DNA of 5,025 nt, taken from assembly GCA_913062835.1 (NCBI GenBank), contig CAJXXD010000094.1, forward strand, positions 1 through 5,025, given 5' to 3'. A program made the position numbers and the translations under genes. Below, one piece after another: positions 1-5,025 of the stretch. The notes below the pieces were generated by a model. The model was not told where the DNA came from and did no database searches. It worked only from the letters and a program-made list of their open reading frames with translations. Position 1 is the stretch's first letter, and each line of letters begins with the position of its first letter. The stretch is from an uncultured Gammaproteobacteria bacterium. GTDB lineage: Bacteria > Pseudomonadota > Gammaproteobacteria > Pseudomonadales > Litorivicinaceae.

Positions 1-167
1 CCAAGGTAACCACTCGGTTCCGCGGTCGCGAAATGGCCCACCAAGAGCTCGGCATGCAAATGCTCGAACGCTTGGAAAAGGACCTCGAAGAGTATGGTGT
101 TGTCGAAGCGCGCCCTAAGTTAGAGGGCCGTCAGATGATCATGGTCTTCGCGCCGAAAAAGAAATGA
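1..167 (+). CDS. infC: Translation initiation factor IF3, C-terminal part (partial, 5' end outside window)
   Basis: IF3 binds the 30S subunit, prevents premature joining of 50S and checks start-codon/initiator-tRNA pairing. The reading frame begins with the full codon at position 3 and gives the last 54 residues before TGA at 165-167. The visible stretch includes [13 protein letters not shown] and ends [14 protein letters not shown], which closely match the C-terminal domain of E. coli IF3 (about 180 residues), so roughly the last third of the gene is present. This domain carries the 30S-binding and anti-association activity. One visible difference from E. coli is a Thr where E. coli has Leu just before the RFRGRE motif. 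The gene lies 34 bases upstream of rpmI, as in the classic infC-rpmI-rplT operon, and should share its transcript. Family assignment is secure; the start and N-terminal domain cannot be assessed. Confidence 0.97.
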   Translation, partial: KVTTRFRGREMAHQELGMQMLERLEKDLEEYGVVEARPKLEGRQMIMVFAPKKK

Positions 168-180
168 GAGCGAAAGCTCT
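167..180 (+). promoter_or_regulatory. Short hairpin with GAAA tetraloop in the infC-rpmI spacer
   Basis: Bases 167-171 (AGAGC) pair perfectly with 176-180 (GCTCT) around a GAAA loop (172-175) closed by a C-G pair, the stable GNRA tetraloop arrangement. It starts at the last base of the infC stop codon. No T-run follows, so it is not an intrinsic terminator. In E. coli the L20 protein represses this operon by binding mRNA structures between infC and rpmI that mimic its 23S rRNA site. This hairpin could belong to such an operator, but only its position supports that. It could also be a processing or mRNA-stabilising structure. Confidence 0.5.
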
Positions 181-193
181 AATGCGGAGTGAA

Positions 194-198
194 AAGGA
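194..198 (+). promoter_or_regulatory. Shine-Dalgarno sequence of rpmI
   Basis: AAGGA lies only 3 bases before the ATG at 202, a rather short spacing. A second purine-rich element, GGAG at 186-189, lies 12 bases before the ATG. Together they support the chosen start. This is also the region that an L20-type translational operator would occlude. Confidence 0.6.
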
Positions 199-201
199 AA
201 C

Positions 202-399
202 ATGCCAAAACTGAAAAGTAACTCGGGCGCTCTCAAGCGCTTTCGCCAGACTGCCAAGGGCTTTAAGCACAAGCAGTCTTTCCGTAGCCACATTTTGACC
301 AAGAAGCCGACCAAGCGGAAGCGCCACCTGCGCGGAACCTTGATGGTGGCAGCCGCTGATATCAAGCTGATCCATCGTATGCTGCCTGGTACACGGTAA
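202..399 (+). CDS. rpmI: 50S ribosomal protein bL35
   Basis: bL35 is a small, highly basic structural protein of the 50S subunit. The 65-residue product has the family's usual length. It begins [14 protein letters not shown] and contains the signature [16 protein letters not shown] at about residues 30-45, nearly identical to E. coli L35 ([15 protein letters not shown]). Lys and Arg are abundant throughout, as expected for an rRNA-binding protein. The ATG at 202 is preceded by AAGGA, and MPK is the normal L35 N-terminus. The gene sits 34 bases after infC and 12 bases before rplT, the standard operon order. In E. coli, L20 represses rpmI translation, and rplT follows by coupling; the same is likely here but is not shown by the sequence. 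Confidence 0.98.
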   Translation: MPKLKSNSGALKRFRQTAKGFKHKQSFRSHILTKKPTKRKRHLRGTLMVAAADIKLIHRMLPGTR

Positions 400-405
400 A
401 AGGAG
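400..405 (+). promoter_or_regulatory. Strong Shine-Dalgarno sequence of rplT
   Basis: AAGGAG ends 6 bases before the ATG at 412, an optimal spacing. It starts directly after the rpmI stop codon (397-399). It fixes the rplT start and is the strongest ribosome-binding site in the window, consistent with high L20 output. Confidence 0.85.
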
Positions 406-411
406 AGACCC

Positions 412-780
412 ATGCCTAGAGTTAAACGCGGTGTCACCGCACGTGCCAGTCACAAGAAGATTTTAAAGCAAGCCAAAGGCTACTACGGTGCACGTTCGCG
501 TGTATTCCGCGTCGCCAAGCAGGCGGTCATCAAAGCAGGCCAGTACGCTTATCGTGACCGTCGCCAGAAGAAGCGCCAGTTCCGCGCACTGTGGATTGCC
601 CGGATTAACGCCGGTGCCCGTGAGTGTGGTTTGAGCTACAGCCGTTTCATCGATGGGTTGAAGAAAGCCAATATCGAGATGGATCGTCGCGTTCTTGCGG
701 ATCTTGCTATGCATGAAAAGGTTGCGTTTGCTGCCTTAGCAGAGCAGGCAAAGGCCGCATTGGCGCAGGCGAAAGGCTAA
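412..780 (+). CDS. rplT: 50S ribosomal protein bL20
   Basis: bL20 is an early-assembly 23S rRNA-binding protein needed to build the 50S subunit; in E. coli it also represses translation of its own operon. The 122-residue product matches E. coli L20 (118 residues) almost end to end. It has PRVKRGV at the N-terminus, then [16 protein letters not shown] (residues 15-30), [20 protein letters not shown] (38-57) and [11 protein letters not shown] (60-70). The extended basic N-terminal half threads into rRNA, and the globular C-terminal half (from about residue 60) contains the rRNA- and operator-binding surface. The C-terminus runs about four residues past the E. coli protein (ends AQAKG), which is ordinary variation. 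A strong AAGGAG supports the start. An intrinsic terminator follows, so this may close the ribosomal-protein transcript in part. Confidence 0.98.
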   Translation: MPRVKRGVTARASHKKILKQAKGYYGARSRVFRVAKQAVIKAGQYAYRDRRQKKRQFRALWIARINAGARECGLSYSRFIDGLKKANIEMDRRVLADLAMHEKVAFAALAEQAKAALAQAKG

Positions 781-782
781 GC

Positions 783-801
783 GGTCACCCACGAGGTGAC
801 T
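783..801 (+). promoter_or_regulatory. Hairpin immediately after the rplT stop, upstream of the terminator
   Basis: GTCACC (784-789) pairs perfectly with GGTGAC (795-800) around a five-base loop, and a G-U pair (783/801) can extend the stem. It begins two bases after the rplT stop codon and has no T-run. It lies 6 bases before the terminator stem. The bases 781-786 (GCGGTC) could alternatively pair with 810-815 (GGCCGC), the 5' arm of the terminator, with one G-U pair. This hairpin and that alternative are mutually exclusive, as in an attenuator. Whether this works as a switch is inference. Confidence 0.45.
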
Positions 802-807
802 GACGAG

Positions 808-841
808 AAGGCCGCCTGGAATATTCCTCGCGGCCTTTTTT
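808..841 (+). terminator. Rho-independent terminator between rplT and pheS (possible pheST attenuator)
   Basis: AAGGCCGC (808-815) pairs perfectly over 8 bp with GCGGCCTT (830-837). The stem encloses a 14-base loop that contains the short palindrome GGAATATTCC (818-827). A run of six Ts (836-841) ends the structure. The GC-rich stem plus T-run is a textbook intrinsic terminator. It lies 17 bases before the pheS start. In E. coli the same position holds the pheST attenuator, read through when ribosomes stall in the Phe-rich pheM leader peptide. I find no such leader here. Partial readthrough would let pheS, pheT and ihfA be expressed at a lower level than the ribosomal proteins. No convincing separate pheS promoter was identified in this spacer. 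Confidence 0.85.
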
Positions 842-855
842 ATGCGATTGGATAG

Positions 856-1878
<1,023 letters not shown>

Positions 1879-1880
1879 GC

Positions 1881-4250
1881 ATGAAAGCAAGTATTTCTTG
1901 GTTAAAAAGCCTTTGCCCGGCGGATATTTCCGATGATGAGCTGGTTAGTCGGTTGACTATGGCGGGGCTTGAGGTCGATGCGATTGAGCCGGCCTCAAAC
2001 ATTTTCTCGCAGGTGGTGGTCGGCGAGGTCGTATCGGTGTCGCCGCATCCGGACGCTGACAAACTGAACGTATGTGAAGTCACCGATGGCTCAGAGACGT
2101 TTCAAGTGGTCTGTGGTGCCGCCAATGTACGGACCGGTCTCAAAGCCCCCTTTGCTAAGGTCGGTGGCCAGGTTGGTCCAGACTTTCAGATTAAAGAAGC
2201 CAAACTGCGCGGTGTAGTGTCTCAGGGAATGCTTTGTGGTGCCGACGAATTGGGTCTCTCGGATGAGCGAGATGGGCTGATGGAATTGGCGTCGGACGCC
2301 CCTGTGGGCGAATCACTTGATCGTTACCTTGGACTGCCGGATGCCATAGTGGAAGTGGATCTGACGCCTAACCGGGGTGACTGTTTGTCGATCACAGGGC
2401 TTGCCCGAGAGCTGTCTGTGTTGACTGAGACAACGTTCAATGCGGTGCCTTGTGATGCCGTGAGTCCTGTGGTGGACGACCGCTTTAAGGTTCGTTTGAT
2501 GGCCCCTGAGGGATGCCCTGTCTATGTGGGTCGGGTCATTAAAGGAGTCGATATCACGGCACCTACGCCGCTTTGGATGGTCGAGCGACTTCGCCGGTCG
2601 GGTCTTCGCTCAATTGATGCGGTCGTCGATATCACGAACTACGTCATGCTCGAGTTAGGCCAGCCGATGCACGCGTTCGACCTGGCGCAGCTCAGCCAGG
2701 AAGTCCAGGTTCGCTTCGCAAGCTCGGGCGAAACACTGACCTTGCTCGATGGTAAGGAATTGACCCTCGGTGATGACATTTTGGTCATTGCCGATGCTGA
2801 GAAGCCCTTGGCTCTGGCGGGGATCATGGGCGGCGAGCATTCGGGGATCTCTGAGTCGACTCGCGATGTGTTTTTGGAATCTGCATTTTTTGATCCCATT
2901 GTCATTGCCGGTAAGGCGCGCCGTTTTGGCTTGCACACCGATGCGTCGGCGCGATTTGAGCGAGGCGTGGATTGGCAATTGGCAGAGCGCGCCAGTGAGC
3001 GGGCGACAGCCCTTTTGGTTGAAATCTGTGGCGGACAGCCAGGGCCACGTGTGACCACCGAAGAACCGGCATACCTTCCGGCAATCCGTGAGGTTGAGCT
3101 GACACACAGTCGCTTGCGTCAACAATTGCGTATTGATCTGCCTGCGTCGCAAGTGAGTGGTATGTTGGAGGCACTAGGTTGCGAAGTCGCTGAGACGACC
3201 CAAGGCTTCCGCTGCAAGGCGCCAAGCTGGCGGTTCGATTTGTCGATCGAGCAAGACTTGGTTGAAGAAGTGGCGCGCATATACGGATACAACAACTTGC
3301 CCGTATCGCTACCTGCTCAGGCGGTATCGATGGCACCGGTTCCGGAAGCGGAGACTCCGGTGAGTCGCTTGAAGCACTATCTGGTTGACCAAGATCTGCA
3401 AGAGGTCATTACCTATAGCTTCGTTGCGCCCGAAAGCCAAGCCATGCTGGGCGATGGGCAGGTCGGGGTGCGGCTAGCAAACCCTATTGCGTCGAATATG
3501 GCTGAGATGAGGCGTTCATTGTTTCCGGGTTTGGTTGATGCAGTGCGCCATAACGTGAATCGTCAGGCCTCGAGAGTGCGTGTGTTTGAGATGGGCCAGT
3601 GTTTTGTCGGAACAGATGCCGGATTGGATCAGTCAGAGCGACTGGGCCTGGCCCTCTATGGTCAGGTGGACCCCGTCCATTTTCAGGGCGCCCGAGACGT
3701 CGACTTTTTTGATCTGAAGGGTCTGATTTCAGGCGTCAGCCAGCTCAACGGAGGCCCTGAGATTACTTGGACGCCTGCGACGCATCCCGCCTTAGCGCCA
3801 GGCCAAACAGCCGAACTGTCGGTGGATGGTCAGGTGATCGGTGTCGCCGGTCGTTTGCACCCAAAATGGGCGAAAAGTCTGGATTTACCCAAGCCGCTGT
3901 ATTTGATGGATGCCAAGCTGGCGCCGTTTTTATCTGGCCAAGTCACTGCTTTTAAAGCCATTTCGAGGTATCCTCGGGTTTCGAGGGATTTGGCCGTTTT
4001 GGTGAACAAGGCCATCACTTGGGCCGATGTACGTTCCGCGGTCGCGTCGGTGAACGACTCGCGCATTCGGGATGTGCAGCTATTTGATGTATACCAAGGA
4101 CCGGGAGTCAGCCAGGGGATGCAAAGCTTGGCCCTAACGGTGAGCTTGCAAGATACAGAGAGCACCTTGGATGAGGCGGCGATTCAGGAAGTGATCGAGG
4201 CGGTGGTCTCGGTGTTAAAGACAAAGCTAAACGCCGAGTTGAGAGGATAA
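1881..4250 (+). CDS. pheT: Phenylalanine--tRNA ligase beta subunit
   Basis: PheT pairs with PheS; it binds tRNA-Phe and hydrolyses mischarged Tyr-tRNA-Phe. The product has 789 residues against 795 in E. coli, with full-length similarity. Domains in order: N-terminal B1 (1-40, TMAGLEVD at 26-33); an OB-fold tRNA-binding domain (about 41-150, [19 protein letters not shown] and [13 protein letters not shown]); the B3/B4 editing domain (about 210-385) with [20 protein letters not shown] (246-265), whose His264 lies in the editing-site segment, and [13 protein letters not shown] (352-364); B5 (about 400-475) ending VARIYGYNN (464-472); a catalytically inactive synthetase-like core (about 480-690); and a C-terminal ferredoxin-fold anticodon-binding domain (about 692-788, [14 protein letters not shown]). 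All segments expected for tRNA binding and editing appear intact. The start is 2 bases after the pheS stop with only a weak GGA ahead, so translational coupling to pheS is likely; this suits equal subunit production. Confidence 0.98.
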   Translation: MKASISWLKSLCPADISDDELVSRLTMAGLEVDAIEPASNIFSQVVVGEVVSVSPHPDADKLNVCEVTDGSETFQVVCGAANVRTGLKAPFAKVGGQVGPDFQIKEAKLRGVVSQGMLCGADELGLSDERDGLMELASDAPVGESLDRYLGLPDAIVEVDLTPNRGDCLSITGLARELSVLTETTFNAVPCDAVSPVVDDRFKVRLMAPEGCPVYVGRVIKGVDITAPTPLWMVERLRRSGLRSIDAVVDITNYVMLELGQPMHAFDLAQLSQEVQVRFASSGETLTLLDGKELTLGDDILVIADAEKPLALAGIMGGEHSGISESTRDVFLESAFFDPIVIAGKARRFGLHTDASARFERGVDWQLAERASERATALLVEICGGQPGPRVTTEEPAYLPAIREVELTHSRLRQQLRIDLPASQVSGMLEALGCEVAETTQGFRCKAPSWRFDLSIEQDLVEEVARIYGYNNLPVSLPAQAVSMAPVPEAETPVSRLKHYLVDQDLQEVITYSFVAPESQAMLGDGQVGVRLANPIASNMAEMRRSLFPGLVDAVRHNVNRQASRVRVFEMGQCFVGTDAGLDQSERLGLALYGQVDPVHFQGARDVDFFDLKGLISGVSQLNGGPEITWTPATHPALAPGQTAELSVDGQVIGVAGRLHPKWAKSLDLPKPLYLMDAKLAPFLSGQVTAFKAISRYPRVSRDLAVLVNKAITWADVRSAVASVNDSRIRDVQLFDVYQGPGVSQGMQSLALTVSLQDTESTLDEAAIQEVIEAVVSVLKTKLNAELRG
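4241..4247 (+). promoter_or_regulatory. Shine-Dalgarno sequence of ihfA, inside the end of pheT
   Basis: GAGAGGA lies 7 bases before the ATG at 4255 and overlaps the last codons of pheT. It supports the ATG start and independent ribosome loading in addition to coupling with pheT. Confidence 0.7.
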
Positions 4251-4254
4251 GCGC

Positions 4255-4560
4255 ATGGCAGCACTAACGAAGGCTGATTTATCGGAACACCTCAACGAGG
4301 TTGTAGGCTTGAACAAGCGGGAAGCTAAAGAGCTAGTGGAACTTTTGTTTGAGGAACTCAGTGACTCTTTGATTGACGGTGAGCCGGTCAGATTATCCGG
4401 CTTCGGTAATTTTGAATTACGTGACAAAAAAGAGCGCCCTGGCCGAAATCCAAAAACTGGCGAGGAAGTGCCGGTGAGCGCCCGTCGGGTTGTGACCTTC
4501 CGAGCGGGACAGAAGCTTCGCTCGCAGGTTGAGCGTTATCATCCGGTAGACGATGTATGA
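4255..4560 (+). CDS. ihfA: Integration host factor subunit alpha
   Basis: IhfA pairs with IhfB to form IHF, a nucleoid protein that bends DNA sharply at specific sites and assists recombination, replication and sigma54-dependent transcription. The 101-residue product resembles E. coli IhfA (99 residues). It starts [13 protein letters not shown] and has [18 protein letters not shown] (18-35, helical dimerisation region), [14 protein letters not shown] (45-58), the arm [10 protein letters not shown] (61-70) with Pro66 as the DNA-intercalating proline, and [18 protein letters not shown] (76-93). The short C-terminal tail is typical of IHF alpha, and the match is to the alpha chain rather than to HU or IhfB. 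The gene starts 4 bases after pheT, as in the E. coli pheST-ihfA operon, and overlaps the next gene by 4 bases. E. coli ihfA also has promoters inside pheT; I could not identify one here with confidence. Confidence 0.97.
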   Translation: MAALTKADLSEHLNEVVGLNKREAKELVELLFEELSDSLIDGEPVRLSGFGNFELRDKKERPGRNPKTGEEVPVSARRVVTFRAGQKLRSQVERYHPVDDV

Positions 4561-4928
4561 ATACCGTAGACCTGTTCGACGATGATCTGCCTCAGATCCC
4601 CGATCGGGTCTATTTCACCATTGGTGAAGCCAGCCGTCTGTGTGGCGTGAAGCCCCATGTGCTTCGGTATTGGGAACAAGAGTTTGAGCAGCTAGAGCCC
4701 GATAAACGTCGGGGCAACCGCCGGTATTATCGCTATCAAGACCTCATCATGATTCGGCGTATCCGTGCGTTGGTGCATCAACAAGGCTTCACCCTCTCAG
4801 GTGCGAAACAGCGAATCGAGGACGAGGACGCCGCTCGGTCTGAAGCGACGCAAGACGACTCCAAGGGCATGGCCCTTCGCGAGGTGATCCGAGAGCTCGA
4901 GCACGTTCGGCGGTTGCTGTCTGATTAG
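4557..4928 (+). CDS. MerR-family transcriptional regulator, small orphan type
   Basis: The 123-residue product has a MerR-type DNA-binding domain. The winged helix-turn-helix spans about residues 19-63: [20 protein letters not shown] (19-38) is the recognition module, with Leu36-Arg37-Tyr38-Trp39-Glu40 the usual MerR LRYWE element, and [12 protein letters not shown] (52-63) the wing. A second helical segment, [12 protein letters not shown] (76-87), follows. Then come an acidic, probably flexible linker (88-102) and a short helix (about 105-122) likely to dimerise. There is no ligand-binding domain, and only one cysteine (Cys29, inside the HTH), so metal or redox sensing of the MerR/SoxR type is unlikely. 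The start overlaps the ihfA stop as ATGA with no good Shine-Dalgarno, so translation is probably coupled to ihfA. From memory, similar proteins follow ihfA in Pseudomonas and relatives, generally without assigned function. Ligand and targets are unknown. Confidence 0.93.
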   Translation: MNTVDLFDDDLPQIPDRVYFTIGEASRLCGVKPHVLRYWEQEFEQLEPDKRRGNRRYYRYQDLIMIRRIRALVHQQGFTLSGAKQRIEDEDAARSEATQDDSKGMALREVIRELEHVRRLLSD

Positions 4929-4941
4929 TTCGCTGTATACT
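4914..4941 (+). promoter_or_regulatory. Putative sigma70 promoter of the tRNA-Pro gene
   Basis: A -10 element TATACT (4936-4941, five of six consensus bases) is preceded, after 16 bases, by TTGCTG (4914-4919, TTG plus three mismatches) as a possible -35. The -35 lies within the last codons of the MerR gene. Transcription would start near 4948, a few bases before the mature tRNA. The stretch between the -10 and the start (TCACCGC) is GC-rich, as in stable-RNA promoters under stringent control. The -10 call is good and the -35 weak; readthrough from the upstream operon may also supply the tRNA. Confidence 0.55.
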
Positions 4942-4951
4942 TCACCGCTCT

Positions 4952-5025
4952 CGGGGCGTGGCGCAGTCTGGTAGCGCACTTGCATGGGGTGCAAGGGGTC
5001 GTAGGTTCAAATCCTGCCGTCCCGA
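4952..5025 (+). tRNA. tRNA-Pro, anticodon GGG
   Basis: A complete cloverleaf can be drawn. The acceptor stem is 4952-4958 with 5018-5024 (one G-U pair). The D stem is GCGC (4961-4964) with GCGC (4974-4977), and its loop contains GG. The anticodon stem is CTTGC (4979-4983) with GCAAG (4991-4995), around the loop ATGGGGT with anticodon GGG at 4986-4988. The variable loop is 4996-5000. The T stem is 5001-5005 with 5013-5017, around TTCAAAT. The C at position 1 and discriminator A are features of bacterial tRNA-Pro, and the sequence closely resembles E. coli tRNA-Pro(GGG). It reads CCC and CCU codons. The window ends at the discriminator base, so whether CCA is encoded cannot be seen. It lies 23 bases after the MerR stop codon. 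Confidence 0.96.

Noticed and set aside
17..30. A 14-base sequence, GTTCCGCGGTCGCG, that recurs at 4033-4046 inside pheT.
   Set aside because: The two copies lie in different reading frames of unrelated conserved proteins, with no shared flanks or palindromic structure; chance in GC-rich coding DNA is the simplest explanation.
120..453. Open frames on the - strand opposite infC-rpmI-rplT.
   Set aside because: They cross the boundaries of well-conserved sense genes and resemble no protein family I recognise.
796..855. A 19-codon GTG-started reading frame through the rplT-pheS spacer, ending at TAG just before pheS, considered as a pheM-like leader peptide.
   Set aside because: It contains a single Phe, starts with GTG without a convincing Shine-Dalgarno and runs straight through the terminator, so it does not fit a Phe-sensing leader.
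2639..3336. Several long open frames on the - strand opposite pheT.
   Set aside because: They lie opposite a fully conserved gene, have low-complexity, unfamiliar translations and no supporting ribosome-binding sites; they are antisense shadows of pheT codon use.
4150..4254. A possible internal ihfA promoter in the last 100 bases of pheT, as known for E. coli.
   Set aside because: TTGGAT near 4167 and TTAAAG at 4215-4220 are not correctly spaced, and neither makes a convincing -35/-10 pair.

Overview
The window is a conserved, vertically inherited housekeeping block. In order, all on the + strand: the 3' end of infC (translation initiation factor IF3), rpmI (ribosomal protein bL35), rplT (bL20), pheS and pheT (phenylalanyl-tRNA synthetase alpha and beta), ihfA (integration host factor alpha), a small MerR-family regulator, and a tRNA-Pro with anticodon GGG whose discriminator base is the last base of the window. 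The gene order, the close protein similarity to Escherichia coli IF3, L20, PheS, PheT and IhfA, and the ihfA - MerR - tRNA-Pro tail (an order I recall from Pseudomonas and relatives) point to a gammaproteobacterium, probably near Pseudomonadales/Oceanospirillales. Genus cannot be read from the sequence.

Positions 1-780 are the translation segment. infC, rpmI and rplT are separated by 34 and 12 bases and should be co-transcribed. A small hairpin with a GAAA loop fills part of the infC-rpmI spacer, the region where E. coli L20 represses its own operon. Positions 781-858 separate rplT from pheS and hold a hairpin followed by a clear intrinsic terminator. This is where E. coli has the pheM leader and attenuator, but no Phe-rich leader peptide is visible here.

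Positions 859-4928 form a tightly packed second segment: pheS and pheT are 2 bases apart, pheT and ihfA 4 bases apart, and ihfA and the MerR gene overlap by 4 bases (ATGA). PheS and PheT make the alpha2-beta2 enzyme that charges tRNA-Phe. IhfA is one half of the DNA-bending IHF heterodimer. The MerR protein is an orphan regulator with no visible effector domain. A sigma70-like promoter that begins inside the MerR gene probably drives the tRNA separately.

I see no mobile element, CRISPR array, defence system or novel gene cluster. The points worth a second look are modest: a four-cysteine insertion in PheS, mutually exclusive RNA structures ahead of pheS without a leader peptide, the infC-rpmI hairpin, and the tRNA-Pro as a possible integration site just beyond the window edge.
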